Positions 1 to 7,882 of a stretch of DNA of 64,000 nucleotides are shown here, in pieces (the stretch's first letter is position 1; the number at the start of each line of letters is the position of its first letter). This DNA comes from Paratractidigestivibacter sp963605405. Lineage in GTDB: Bacteria > Actinomycetota > Coriobacteriia > Coriobacteriales > Atopobiaceae. The stretch lies in the NCBI GenBank assembly GCA_963605405.1, contig CAVCUP010000007.1:1-64000 (forward strand). Direction: 5' to 3'. The translations under genes and the position numbers were made by a program. The notes below the pieces were generated by a model. That model made no database searches and was not told the origin of the DNA. It saw only the letters and a list, made by a program, of their open reading frames with translations.

Positions 1-120
1 GCTTTAGTTGCGCAAACGAGGGTGATGGCAGCGTTTCGGGGGAGTTCCAGTGCCACCACCCCGTTTTCCACAACGTCGGGCCGTCCCTTATTGCCGCCAC
101 CCCGTTTGTCGCAACGCGGA
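1..120. repeat. Palindromic repeat cluster, left copy
   Basis: Three copies of a roughly 25-base unit lie here: one reversed (8-32, TTGCGCAAACGAGGGTGATG...) and two forward (52-78 and 93-117, of the form GCCNCCACCCCGTTT...CAACG). The same units recur at 791-1023 on the far side of the next two small genes. Units in opposite orientation could pair into hairpins. Function is unknown; they resemble REP/BIME-type intergenic elements. Confidence 0.65.
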
Positions 121-149
121 CGGTCCTCTGCGCCGTTTCGCGCCGATGC

Positions 150-155
150 TATAAT
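150..155 (+). promoter_or_regulatory. Extended -10 promoter element
   Basis: TATAAT preceded by TGC (extended -10, TGCTATAAT) lies 26 bases before the ATG at 181. An identical TGCTATAAT lies upstream of rsmA at 42177-42185, which supports it as a promoter form used by this genome. I see no good -35 box. Confidence 0.5.
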
Positions 156-180
156 CGCCGCAATTCAGGAGGTGGTTGCG

Positions 181-453
181 ATGATGTATCCCTACATGAC
201 CTTTGCCGACGGCACCGTTGTCGTTCATTCTCAGCTGCTCGGCGATGAGGACCATCCAACGGTTCAGGTCCACTTTGAACGCCCGACCGATTCAGGATTT
301 GATTCTGCCCGATGCGAGCTGCCCTCATATACGTGGACAACGTGGGAGGGCTGTTTTTCGGATGACGAGATCAAGGCGTTTGAGGAATTCCTCGCCAGCA
401 ATGCGCACCTGCTGTTCCGCTTCGCGGCAAACGGGGGTGCGAAGGTTGCCTAG
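181..453 (+). CDS. Small hypothetical protein upstream of DUF4160 gene
   Basis: A 90-residue protein starting at ATG 181 (a second ATG follows at 184), with AGGAGG about 8 bases upstream and an extended -10 at 150. An open frame continues upstream to 22 but runs through repeat DNA, so I reject that start. The protein is acidic and reads MMYPYMTFADGTVVVHSQ at its N-terminus, with a C-terminal helical stretch FSDDEIKAFEEFLASNAH. Its stop overlaps the start of the DUF4160 gene by 8 bases, so the two were probably translated together as a small two-gene module of toxin-antitoxin type. I recognise no named domain; the toxin-antitoxin idea is inference from size and pairing. Confidence 0.7.
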   Translation: MMYPYMTFADGTVVVHSQLLGDEDHPTVQVHFERPTDSGFDSARCELPSYTWTTWEGCFSDDEIKAFEEFLASNAHLLFRFAANGGAKVA

Positions 454-724
454 CCTCTTTTGCATCGGCGGCTATCGCGTCTTTTTCTGGTCGAATGAGG
501 CCGGGGAGCCCATCCACGTTCACGTGTGCAAAGGCGCTCCGTCAAAGACTTCGACGAAGATTTAGCTCACCCGATACGGAGGGTGCATCGTGGCCAACAA
601 CGGCGCTGGCATCCCGCCCAAAGCCCTTAATGATCTCTGTGAAAACATCGCTGCTCAGCACGGCCTGATATGCGAGAAGTGGAAAGAGTTCTTCGTTGCG
701 GATGACGTCGTGTTTTACTGCTAG
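446..724 (+). pseudogene. DUF4160 protein gene interrupted by an amber codon
   Basis: Reading from TTG 446 gives MPSLFCIGGYRVFFWSNEAG, then EPIHVHV, the typical DUF4160 N-terminus. TAG at 563-565 stops it after 39 residues. The same frame then continues open to TAG 722-724 with a recognisable DUF4160 C-terminal half (GCIVANNGAGIPPKALND ... EKWKEFF). DUF4160 proteins usually carry a tryptophan where the TAG sits (pattern K-I/F-W-L), so one TGG to TAG change explains the break. No frameshift is needed. It was probably the second gene of a pair with 181-453. It may be a recent nonsense mutation, a sequencing error or, much less likely, read-through. Confidence 0.75.
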
Positions 725-790
725 GAATAGACGAAGGGTTCATCGTCTTGCTTGTTATAAGAGCATGTTGATGGGCAATGAGCCGGCCAT

Positions 791-1023
791 GTTGGGTAAA
801 TAGGGGTGCTGACAATCGGGCCGGCGGCTGCGTTGCGTATATGGGGTGATGGCAGCGAGAAGGGCCTTTAAGTTGCGTAAATCGGGGTGATGGCAGCGTT
901 TCGGGGGAGTTCTGCTGCCATCACCCCGTTTCCTGCAACGTCGGGCCTTTTTCTAGTGCCATCACCCCGTTTTCGACAACGTCGAGCCGTCCCTTATTGC
1001 CGCCACCCCGTTTGTCGCAACGC
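791..1023. repeat. Palindromic repeat cluster, right copy
   Basis: Six units of the family seen at 1-120: reversed units at 791-815 (degenerate), 832-856 and 872-897, then forward units at 914-940, 958-984 and 999-1023. The reversed unit at 872-897 and the forward unit at 914-940 form an inverted repeat with GGGGTGATGGCAGC pairing with GCTGCCATCACCCC, able to fold as a hairpin with a 16-base loop. The stretch 725-1101 has no gene; it holds only these repeats and the decamer GCTTCTTGCC at 1069. Confidence 0.7.
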
Positions 1024-1101
1024 AGCCACCTCAACGGCAGTGATTGGGCGCGCCCGTCTCTCCCGCGGGCTTCTTGCCACGAACGCCTTACGAAGAAGGC
1101 C

Positions 1102-2715
1102 CTACAGCGAGTCGACGAACCTGCGCTGCGCGGCGCGCCCCGCCTGGTCCCACTTAAAGACGCCGGCGTCCTCGAGCACGTGGCCAAAGACCTGGCCCAC
1201 GCCCTCGCGCAGGACGTCGTCCACGTTGACCTCGTCAAATTCGGGGTGGGCTGCCGCCAGCTCGCGGGCCCACTCGGCGTGGGGGGCCGCCAGCTCGTCG
1301 GCGTCGAGCCCAGCGAGGTCGCCCGCCAGCAGGTGCGCCTTTACCGCGTCGAGCTCGCGCACCAGGCGCGCGGGCAGGATCGCCAGGCCCATGACCTCGA
1401 TGAGGCCGATGTTCTCGCGCTTGATGTGGTGCCATTGCGCATGGGGGTGGAAGTCGCCCAGGGGATTCGCCTCGCTCGTAACGTTGCAGCGAAGGGCCAG
1501 GTAAACCTCATAGGCGTCGCCGTCGCGGCGCACGACCGGTGTCACCGTGTTGTGCGGGGTGCCGTCCTCGTCGTAGGCACGCACACCCACCGACTCGTCG
1601 GTCCAAGCACGCCACGCGTCGATCACGTGGACCGCGGCGTCCAGGACCTCGGCGCGATCGGCCCCGCGCAGGCGAAGCACGCTCAGCGGCCAGCGCAGGA
1701 CCTGGCCTGTGACCTGGTCAAACCCCGGCATCGTAAAGCTGTCCGCCACCTCGGCGCGCATCATGGGGAAGACGTGGTCGCCGCCTTGGTAGTGGTCGTG
1801 CGAGAGGATCGAGCCGCCCACGATGGGAAGGTCGGCGTTCGACCCGATGAAGTAGTGCGGCACGAGGTCCACGAAGTCGAGCAGGTGCACGAGGGCATCG
1901 CGGTCGATGTGCATGGGGCGGTGCGCCGCGCTCATGGCGATGCAGTGCTCGTTGAAGTAGGCGTAAGGGGAGTACTGCAGGCCCCAGCGCTCGCCGGCGA
2001 GCTCGATGGGCACGATGCGCAGGTTCTGGCGGGCAGGGTGCGCGCCGCCCGCGGCCGCCGCGCCGCGCCCGGGGTAGCCCTCGTTCTGAACGCAGAGCTG
2101 GCAGGCGGGGTACTTCTCGCCGTCGTTCTTGGCCGCGCCGGCGGCCGCGATCACGCGCGGGTCCTTCTCGGGCTTGGAGAGATTGATCGTGATCTCCAGG
2201 TCGCCCCACTCGGTGGACGTCTCCCACTTGACGTTGCGCGCGATGGCTGCGCGGCGCACGTAGCCCGCGTCGCAGCAGGTGCGATAGAAGTCGTCGGTGG
2301 CCTCGCGCGGGTCGTCGGCCTCCATCGAGGCGTAGAAACGGGCCGCCACCTGCGACGGCTTGGGCATGAGCTGGCCCATCGCGCGCATGGCGATGCGGTC
2401 GCGGCCGCTCGCCGTGTCCTCCTCGGCGCCGTTGGCCACCGCCGCGTCACCGATGGCAAGAAGCGCCGCCTCGAGGTCGAATCCCTCCGCCTCGGGCGCC
2501 CCGGCGAGCGCCCAGGCCTCCTCAGGCGCCGGCCCCTTGGCGCCGATGGCGTCGAGCACCGTGTTGTAGCACCAGATGCGATCCTCGGCGGCAATAAGCC
2601 CGCGGGACTCGCAGTAGTCGATGAGCTGCTGAATCGTCTGCGAAAGCTGGAACGTCTGCGAAAGCTGCGCCTGCTGAGCCCGCAGCTCCTGCTGGGCCAA
2701 ATCCGTTAGAGCCAC
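1102..2715 (-). CDS. galT: UDP-glucose--hexose-1-phosphate uridylyltransferase
   Basis: A 537-residue GalT of the class II (Firmicutes-type) family, which exchanges UMP between UDP-glucose and galactose-1-phosphate in the Leloir pathway. The core is clear: CQLCVQNEGYPGR, LQYSPYAYFNEHCI, then GGSILSHDHYQGGDH, which carries the family's His-rich active-site segment. The start at 2715 overlaps the galK stop by 10 bases, so galK-galT form a translationally coupled minus-strand pair. The N-terminal helix contains a tandem 18-base duplication (QLSQTF then QLSQTI, 2635-2667). Length is close to the usual 490-510 residues plus a short extension. Cytoplasmic. Confidence 0.93.
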   Translation of the reverse strand: MALTDLAQQELRAQQAQLSQTFQLSQTIQQLIDYCESRGLIAAEDRIWCYNTVLDAIGAKGPAPEEAWALAGAPEAEGFDLEAALLAIGDAAVANGAEEDTASGRDRIAMRAMGQLMPKPSQVAARFYASMEADDPREATDDFYRTCCDAGYVRRAAIARNVKWETSTEWGDLEITINLSKPEKDPRVIAAAGAAKNDGEKYPACQLCVQNEGYPGRGAAAAGGAHPARQNLRIVPIELAGERWGLQYSPYAYFNEHCIAMSAAHRPMHIDRDALVHLLDFVDLVPHYFIGSNADLPIVGGSILSHDHYQGGDHVFPMMRAEVADSFTMPGFDQVTGQVLRWPLSVLRLRGADRAEVLDAAVHVIDAWRAWTDESVGVRAYDEDGTPHNTVTPVVRRDGDAYEVYLALRCNVTSEANPLGDFHPHAQWHHIKRENIGLIEVMGLAILPARLVRELDAVKAHLLAGDLAGLDADELAAPHAEWARELAAAHPEFDEVNVDDVLREGVGQVFGHVLEDAGVFKWDQAGRAAQRRFVDSL

Positions 2716-3914
2716 TTTGCGTACGCTCCCTTCTCGTCGATGGCGTAGCGGCGAGCGGAGCCTTCGCCGAGCCAGCCGTCCATGCGCGCGATGAACTCGT
2801 CTGCGAGGTCGAGCGGAACGAAGGCCTGGATGGAGCCGCCGAAGCCGCCGCCGTGGATGCGGATGGCGCCGCGGCCCTCGAGCACGAGCTCGCCCAGCCC
2901 CAACGCGTACATGGCGGGCTGGAACTCGCCGCCGGAGCTCACGTTCTGCAGGTACATGGCCGAGCTCGCGCCCGAGTCGCGGGTCAGCGCCAAAAACGCG
3001 TCGATGTCCTTGGAAAGAAGCGCCTGCCAGCGGCGATCGACCAGGTTGTTCTCGTAGTAGTAGTGAATCGCGCGCAGGCAGGCGCGGTCGCCGAGCTTCT
3101 TGCGCAGCGCCGGCAGCTCGGCCTCGAAGTCGGCGCGGGCCACCTCGCAGAGGCGCTTCTTGCCGAGCTCGGCCGCGACCTGCTGCATCTCGACGGGGAC
3201 GGCGGCGTAGTCTGCGGTGAAGGGCGTGTGGTCGCAGCCAACGTCCACGAGGCAGAGCGCGTAGCCGAAATCCTCGAAGTCGAGGGCGAGCTTCTCGGCG
3301 GTGGGGGAGGCGGGGTCCTCGAAGCCCATGTGGGCGAGGCCGCCCAGGCAGACGCTCGACTGGTCCATGAGGCCGCAGGGCTTGCCGAAGTAGTCCGTCT
3401 CGGCGCGCTGGCTCATCTTTGCGAGCTCGATGGGGTCGGTCGCGGCGGCCGTGCCCTCGACAGCCCCGGCCCAGAGACCCTCCATCGCGCGGCCGAGCGC
3501 CGCCTCCATGGCGGCGGAGCTCGAAAGGCCGCCGCCGGAGGGAACGGTGCTGGTAAACGCCGCGTCGAAGCCGGAGATCGCAAGGCCGCGCGCCGCCATG
3601 CCGGCCGCCATGCCGCGCACGAGCGAGCGGCAGCTCTCGCGCTCGTCCTCGCGTGGGGAGAGGTCCGCGAGGTCGATCTGGAAGGGCTCGTGTCCCTCGC
3701 TGAACACGCGGACCGTGGAGGGGGTGCCGTTGGCCGCGGCAACGCCGTCGATGGACACGTCGAGCGCGCCCGCGATCACGTCGCCGCCCTCGTGATCGGT
3801 GTGGTTGCCGGCTATCTCGGAGCGCCCAGGGGCGTGCACGGCCAGCGCGCGGCGTTCGCCCAGGGCCCCGAAGTTTTTCTCGAATAGAGCAACTAGCTGG
3901 TCGTGCTTCTTCAT
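2706..3914 (-). CDS. galK: Galactokinase
   Basis: A 402-residue GHMP-family kinase that phosphorylates galactose at O1. The galactokinase signature near the N-terminus (APGRSEIAGNHTDHEGG) and the ATP-binding GHMP loop (PSGGGLSSSAAMEAALG, about residue 130) are intact, as is the C-terminal motif RIHGGGFGGSIQAF. I chose ATG 3914 because AGGCAGAGGT lies just upstream and MKKHDQLVALFEKNFG matches the family start; the longer frame to 3968 runs through a hairpin. Its product feeds GalT, encoded immediately downstream with a 10-base overlap. Confidence 0.95.
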   Translation of the reverse strand: MKKHDQLVALFEKNFGALGERRALAVHAPGRSEIAGNHTDHEGGDVIAGALDVSIDGVAAANGTPSTVRVFSEGHEPFQIDLADLSPREDERESCRSLVRGMAAGMAARGLAISGFDAAFTSTVPSGGGLSSSAAMEAALGRAMEGLWAGAVEGTAAATDPIELAKMSQRAETDYFGKPCGLMDQSSVCLGGLAHMGFEDPASPTAEKLALDFEDFGYALCLVDVGCDHTPFTADYAAVPVEMQQVAAELGKKRLCEVARADFEAELPALRKKLGDRACLRAIHYYYENNLVDRRWQALLSKDIDAFLALTRDSGASSAMYLQNVSSGGEFQPAMYALGLGELVLEGRGAIRIHGGGFGGSIQAFVPLDLADEFIARMDGWLGEGSARRYAIDEKGAYAKWL

Positions 3915-3938
3915 ACCTCTGCCTTTCCGGTTATTCCT

Positions 3939-3977
3939 AAAGGGCCGTCGCGCGACGTGTCCGCGCAACGGCCCTTG
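3939..3977 (-). terminator. Intercistronic hairpin between PTS IIA gene and galK
   Basis: AAGGGCCGTCGCGCG and CGCGCAACGGCCCTT form a 15-base imperfect stem with a 7-base loop. On the minus strand it follows the PTS IIA gene and precedes galK by about 25 bases. Only a short T run follows, so it may be a partial terminator or a processing site that sets the ratio of the two products. Confidence 0.45.
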
Positions 3978-4036
3978 CCGTGACCTCTGGGTCCGCGATG
4001 CGGCCGGGCAACGGCCGCAAGCTTATGTTAACTCAC

Positions 4037-4375
4037 TTAACCTAACTTTGCCTCGAGAGCGGCGAGGCGCTTGTACTCGTCGATGAAGTACTTGGTCTGC
4101 TTCTCGAGCATCATGGTGGTCATGAGGGTGTCCTGCGCGTGGACCATGATGAAGGTAACGTCCATCTCGGAGCCGCCGGCCTCCTTGGAGAGGATGCTGG
4201 TCTGGATGTTGTGGGCCTCGATCATGGAGTCGTAGGCGCTCTTGCGCAGCTCCTCGGCCTTGTCGAAGTCGCCCTCGCGCGCCGCGTCCAGCGCGTGGAG
4301 CAGGTCGGTCATGGCGTCGCCCGCGTACGCGACGATCTCGAAGCCGATCATGGAGATTTCTTCTTTGGTGGCCAT
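4037..4375 (-). CDS. lacF: PTS lactose/cellobiose-family IIA component
   Basis: A 112-residue all-helical IIA protein of the lactose/diacetylchitobiose PTS class. It carries phosphate from HPr to a IIB partner; the conserved active-site histidine sits in MVHAQDTLMTT (about residue 78). The three-helix pattern (GFEIVAYAGDAMTDLLHAL, EELRKSAYDSMIEAHN, the H-containing helix) and the length fit LacF/ChbA. ATG 4375 follows a weak GGGGCCC ribosome site. No IIB or IIC gene is adjacent in this window, so its partners must be elsewhere. It diverges from the DeoR-type regulator and precedes galK-galT. LacF is favoured over ChbA by the lacA/lacB neighbours. Confidence 0.88.
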   Translation of the reverse strand: MATKEEISMIGFEIVAYAGDAMTDLLHALDAAREGDFDKAEELRKSAYDSMIEAHNIQTSILSKEAGGSEMDVTFIMVHAQDTLMTTMMLEKQTKYFIDEYKRLAALEAKLG

Positions 4376-4469
4376 CTTGTGGGCCCCTTTCTCTGGGTGA
4401 GGTTCGCTTCGGGGCTCTTGGGCGTCCGGGCAGCCGCACCGTCGAGCTTCTTGCTGTGACTACGATACG

Positions 4470-4640
4470 TCTCAAACAAATAAGAACAACGATAAACAAA
4501 ACGAACAATTCCGAACGGTAGCAAACAGCCGGTGAACGGTATTTGTCACAGATTTTGGGATTCTCGCGTTCGTTCGTGTTCGAAAGTGTTCAAATATACT
4601 CAATCGCACACACCCACGAACACGTGGGAACCTGCGCGGG
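4470..4640. promoter_or_regulatory. Divergent lac control region with repeated GAACA/TGTTC motifs
   Basis: The 348-base spacer 4376-4723 separates the lacF-galK-galT and lacR-lacA-lacB units. It is AT-rich relative to the genome and repeats half-sites: AACAAATAAGAACAA, AAACGAACAATTCCGAAC on one side; CGTTCGTGTTCG, AGTGTTCAAAT and CACGAACACGTG on the other. DeoR-family repressors such as LacR bind repeats of this general type between divergent promoters. I infer these are lacR operators. Confidence 0.5.
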
Positions 4641-4723
4641 GCGCTGCGGCCCCGGAACCCAACCAAGTCGGGCCCCAAGAGGCTCGGACGGACCCATACC
4701 AAGACCCGAGGGAGGCGGCGAGC

Positions 4724-5494
4724 ATGATCAAGGCAGAGAGGCACGAGCGCGTGAAGGCCCTGCTCGACGCCCAGGGAACCGCCTCGGTCAAGGAGATCTC
4801 CGAGGCGCTCGACGTCTCGGAGATGACGGTTCGCCGCGACCTCGAGGAGCTGAGCTCCGCGGGCGACGTCGAGCGCGTCCATGGGGGCGCTCGACGCTGC
4901 AGCTCTCCTGTGCACTCTATGCTCCGCCGCGAGTACACCCACACCGAGAAGCGCGACAAGCACGTGGCCGAGAAGGCCGAGGCGGCATGTCTCGCCGCCG
5001 GCCTCGTGGAGGAGGGCGCCACGGTCTTCCTCGGCACGGGGACGACCGTCGAGCAGATGGTCCCGTACCTCCCCGCAGGCCGCCTGCGCGTGGTCACGAA
5101 CTCCATCAACGTCTTCAACCTGCTCGCTGCCCGCGAGGACTGCGAGCTCTATCTCACCGGCGGCGCGTTCCGCGAGCGCACCGGCGCCTTCGTCGGCCCC
5201 ATGGCCGAGGCGGCGATGTCCCAGCTCGGTGTCGACGCCGCGTTCGTGGGCGTCAACGGCATGGTGGGCAACGAGGTCTACACATCCAACGCCGACGAGG
5301 GCCACTTCCAGAGGGCGGCCTTCGAGAAGGCCGATGCCCGCTACGTGGTCGCCGATGCGAGCAAGATCTTTGTCCGCGACTTCTACGCGTTCTATAACTT
5401 GTCCGACATCGACGCGCTCGTGTGCGACGGCGGCATCACGGCCGAGCAGCGCGCGAGCGTCGAGGAGTTCACGCGGGTGATCAGCCCCGCGTAA
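4724..5494 (+). CDS. lacR: DeoR-family transcriptional regulator (LacR-like)
   Basis: A 256-residue repressor. The N-terminal DeoR helix-turn-helix is clear (ERHERVKALLDAQGTASVKE, then VSEMTVRRDLEELS). The C-terminal effector domain shows the GTGTTVEQM phosphosugar loop, ITVVTNS-like VVTNSINVFNLL, and LTGGAFRERTGAFVGP. I chose ATG 4724, preceded by GGGAGGCGGCG; the frame stays open to 4532 through the operator region, which is not protein-like. Its location between the PTS/Leloir genes and lacA/lacB suggests it represses both arms and responds to tagatose-6-phosphate, as LacR does in lactic acid bacteria (inference). Confidence 0.88.
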   Translation: MIKAERHERVKALLDAQGTASVKEISEALDVSEMTVRRDLEELSSAGDVERVHGGARRCSSPVHSMLRREYTHTEKRDKHVAEKAEAACLAAGLVEEGATVFLGTGTTVEQMVPYLPAGRLRVVTNSINVFNLLAAREDCELYLTGGAFRERTGAFVGPMAEAAMSQLGVDAAFVGVNGMVGNEVYTSNADEGHFQRAAFEKADARYVVADASKIFVRDFYAFYNLSDIDALVCDGGITAEQRASVEEFTRVISPA

Positions 5495-5551
5495 GCGCCT
5501 CTACCTTTCTTCTCATCTGATCGCGCTGTGCCCGGCGGCGCGTGAGGGTCT

Positions 5552-5567
5552 CGCAACCGTGGTTGCG
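5552..5567. promoter_or_regulatory. Perfect-arm palindrome upstream of lacA
   Basis: CGCAACC-GT-GGTTGCG, a 16-base palindrome 125 bases before lacA in the 197-base spacer after lacR. Its form resembles a LacI-family or catabolite-control operator. No matching regulator gene is nearby, so the assignment is open. Confidence 0.35.
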
Positions 5568-5691
5568 CCTATCCGTCCCTAATCCATAAGCGCAGGGCCC
5601 AGGGGCAACGTCCGCCCCGATGGCGCCGCCTTGCCGAGAAACGCTCGGAGGGCGGCCCGGGGCTTCTTGCCAAAAAACCAAGGAGGACACC

Positions 5692-6120
5692 ATGAGAGTA
5701 GTGATCGGTTCCGACGCCGAGGGCATGTCCCTCAAGAACATCGTCAAGGACGCCCTGGTCGCCGACGGCCACGAAGTCGTCGACCTTTCCGCCGAGCCTG
5801 CGGCCGACTTCGTCGACTCCGCGCTCGCCGTGGCCGCCGACATCCAGGCCAACGACGGTTCGCTCGGCTTCTGCTTCGACGGCTACGGCGTGGGCAGCTA
5901 CATGGTCTGCACCCGTGTCAAGGGCATGGTCTGCGCCAACATCTCCGACGAGCGCAGCGCCTACATGACCCGCGAGCACAACAACTCCCGCATCGTCTGC
6001 ATGGGCCCGAACGTCGTGGGCCCCGAGGTGGCCAAGAGGATCGCCCGCGAGTTCCTCGCCGCCGACTACGCCGCCGGCCGCCATCAGGTCCGCGTCGACA
6101 TGCTCAACAAGATGGCCTAG
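5692..6120 (+). CDS. lacA: Galactose-6-phosphate isomerase subunit A
   Basis: A 142-residue RpiB/LacA/LacB-fold protein starting at ATG 5692 behind a strong AGGAGG. It has the family's N-terminal strand-loop VVIGSDAEGMSLKN and C-terminal INDERSAYMTREHNNSR-like segment (NISDERSAYMTREHNNSR), followed by GPNVVGPEVAKRI. With LacB it forms the hetero-oligomer converting galactose-6-phosphate to tagatose-6-phosphate. It lies 62 bases before lacB. The catalytic loop Cys-Gly-Thr-Gly seen in LacB is here FCFDGYGVGS, as is usual for the LacA subunit, which contributes differently to the active site. Confidence 0.92.
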   Translation: MRVVIGSDAEGMSLKNIVKDALVADGHEVVDLSAEPAADFVDSALAVAADIQANDGSLGFCFDGYGVGSYMVCTRVKGMVCANISDERSAYMTREHNNSRIVCMGPNVVGPEVAKRIAREFLAADYAAGRHQVRVDMLNKMA

Positions 6121-6182
6121 CAGCCGGCCGTTTGCCGCCCTGCTTCGCCACTTCCCGCGCTTTTTGTATAAGGAGATTAACC

Positions 6183-6701
6183 ATGATCATCGCGCTTGGC
6201 TGCGACCACATCGTCACTGACGAGAAGACCTACCTGCATGACCGCCTCGAGGAGGCCGGCTACGAGGTCCTGGATGTGGGCACTTACAGCCACACCCGCA
6301 CGCATTACCCCATCTACGGCAAGGCCGTGGGCGAGGCCGTCGCTTCCGGCAAAGCCGACCTGGGCGTTGTTCTGTGCGGCACCGGCATCGGCATCACCAA
6401 CTCCGTGAACAAGGTCCCCGGCGCCCGCTGCGCCCTCGTCCGCGACATGACCTCGGCGCTCTATGCCCGCCGCTGCCTCAACGCCAACGTCGTCGGCTTC
6501 GGTGGAAAGATCACCGGCGAGTTCCTCATGGCCGACATCATGCTCGCCTTCCTTAAGGAGAGCTACGAGGCCACGCCGGAGCACGACGCCCTCGTGGCAA
6601 AGATCGACGCCGTGAACAAGGCCGACGCCGAGGCCCAGGCGGATCCCCACTTCTTCGACGAGATCATCGAGAAGTGGGACCAGGGGTATTATCACGATTA
6701 A
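6183..6701 (+). CDS. lacB: Galactose-6-phosphate isomerase subunit B
   Basis: A 172-residue partner of LacA. It starts at ATG 6183 behind GGAGATTAACC. The RpiB-family catalytic loop VVLCGTGIGITNSVNK is intact, as are the N-terminal ALGCDHIV and the C-terminal extension EIIEKWDQGYYHD typical of LacB. The reaction is the first step of the tagatose-6-phosphate pathway. The next enzymes, tagatose-6-phosphate kinase (LacC) and aldolase (LacD), are not in this window. Confidence 0.94.
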   Translation: MIIALGCDHIVTDEKTYLHDRLEEAGYEVLDVGTYSHTRTHYPIYGKAVGEAVASGKADLGVVLCGTGIGITNSVNKVPGARCALVRDMTSALYARRCLNANVVGFGGKITGEFLMADIMLAFLKESYEATPEHDALVAKIDAVNKADAEAQADPHFFDEIIEKWDQGYYHD

Positions 6702-6796
6702 CGTTCACCCTTAGGGGCTTCCCGTCGCGTCGTCCCGTGTTGCATCGTGCGGGACGACGGCGGGCGGCCCCGCTCCAACCTCGGAAAGGACCTGCG

Positions 6797-7669
6797 ATGA
6801 AGACCACCATCTCGAACGACGCGCTGAGCGTGACCGTGACCACGGAGGGCGGTAGCCTCACCTCCGTCCAGGCGGGCGGCCGCGAGTACCTCTGGCAGCC
6901 CGACCCGGCGGTGTGGACCGGCCAGGCGCCGATCTGCTTCCCCGTCTGCGGCGGCCTGCGCGACGGTCGCGCCGTGACCGAGTCCGGCAAGAAGGTTGAG
7001 CTCGCGCGCCACGGCCTCGCCAAGTCCTCCGAGTTCGAGACCGTCGTGGCCGAGGCCGACCGCGCGGTGCTGCGGCTCGAGTCGAGCGAGGAGACGCTCG
7101 CCCAGTACCCGTTCGACTTCGCGTTCGAGGCCCGCTATGAGCTCGAGGGCGCCAAGCTCCGCGTGACCTACGCCGTCACGAACACGGGCGCGGAGCCCAT
7201 GCCCTTCTTCATCGGCGGCCACCCGGCCTTCCGCTGTCCCATCGAGGACGGCGAGTCCTACGCCGATTACCTGGTACGCTTCGAGAAGCCCGAGGGCGAC
7301 GTCTGCACCGCGGTTCCCTCCACGGGTCTCATCGACGTCGAGCACCGTGGCGCCGCCCCGCAGGGCGACGGCCTCGAGCTGCCGCTGACCCACGAGCTCT
7401 TCGACTTCGCCGAGACCATCTACGACGAGCTCCAGAGCCGCAAGGTCGAGCTCATCGGCAAGGCGGGCCACGGCGTGCGCGTGGAGTTCGCCGACTTCCC
7501 GTATCTCGTGGTGTGGAGCAAGCCCATCGGTGACTTCGTGGCGCTCGAGCCGTGGGGCGGCCTCTCTACCTGCTCCGACGAGGACGACGTCCTCGAGCAC
7601 AAGCGCGGCTGCATCGTCGCCGCGCCCGGCCAGACGGTCGAGAAGAGCTTCACCGTCGAGCCGTTCTAG
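6797..7669 (+). CDS. Aldose 1-epimerase family protein (LacX-like)
   Basis: A 290-residue galactose-mutarotase-fold protein starting at ATG 6797 behind GGAAAGGACCTGCG. It shows ICFPVCGGLRDG, HGLAKSSEFE, the FFIGGHPAFRCP strand (a catalytic-type His) and VWSKPIGDFVALEPWGG, in the order seen in LacX/YeaD-type epimerases. Position 95 bases after lacB matches the lacX of lactococcal lac operons. It probably interconverts anomers of galactose or its phosphate. Its exact substrate cannot be read from sequence. Last gene of the lac unit. Confidence 0.87.
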   Translation: MKTTISNDALSVTVTTEGGSLTSVQAGGREYLWQPDPAVWTGQAPICFPVCGGLRDGRAVTESGKKVELARHGLAKSSEFETVVAEADRAVLRLESSEETLAQYPFDFAFEARYELEGAKLRVTYAVTNTGAEPMPFFIGGHPAFRCPIEDGESYADYLVRFEKPEGDVCTAVPSTGLIDVEHRGAAPQGDGLELPLTHELFDFAETIYDELQSRKVELIGKAGHGVRVEFADFPYLVVWSKPIGDFVALEPWGGLSTCSDEDDVLEHKRGCIVAAPGQTVEKSFTVEPF

Positions 7670-7787
7670 CGTGTTATGGGGGTAGCCCCTATGTGATGAC
7701 GCGGGCTCCATGCAGTTGGCGAGGCTCTCCCATTACCAAGAGGCTAAATAGGACGCGCTCGGCTATGGGCTTCCTATCTCGTCGTTG

Positions 7788-7851
7788 AGCCCCGCAATCG
7801 CGCCGCCCAGCAATGCTGCCCGGCCATGAGCCCCGCAATCGCGCCGCCCAG
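7788..7851 (+). repeat. 41-base direct duplication
   Basis: GAGCCCCGCAATCGCGCCGC followed by CCAG occurs at 7788-7811 and again at 7828-7851. The second copy became the left arm of the terminator at 7840-7882. This lies in the 513-base spacer 7670-8182; the rest of that spacer (7883-8182) shows no gene or clear structure apart from AT-rich promoter-like sequence at 8095-8130. Confidence 0.55.
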
Positions 7852-7882
7852 TAACGTCTGGTTACTGGGCGGCGCGTTTTTT
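7840..7882 (+). terminator. Strong rho-independent terminator after the lac unit
   Basis: CGCGCCGCCCAGTAAC and GTTACTGGGCGGCGCG form a perfect 16-base stem with a 5-base loop, followed by TTTTTT. It lies 170 bases after the LacX-like gene and should end that transcript. Confidence 0.9.

Noticed and set aside
1718..2709. Long plus-strand frames opposite galT
   Set aside because: They mirror galT codons and show no conserved motif.
4532..4723. N-terminal extension of the DeoR regulator
   Set aside because: The open frame runs through operator-like DNA and lacks a ribosome site; ATG 4724 fits the family start.
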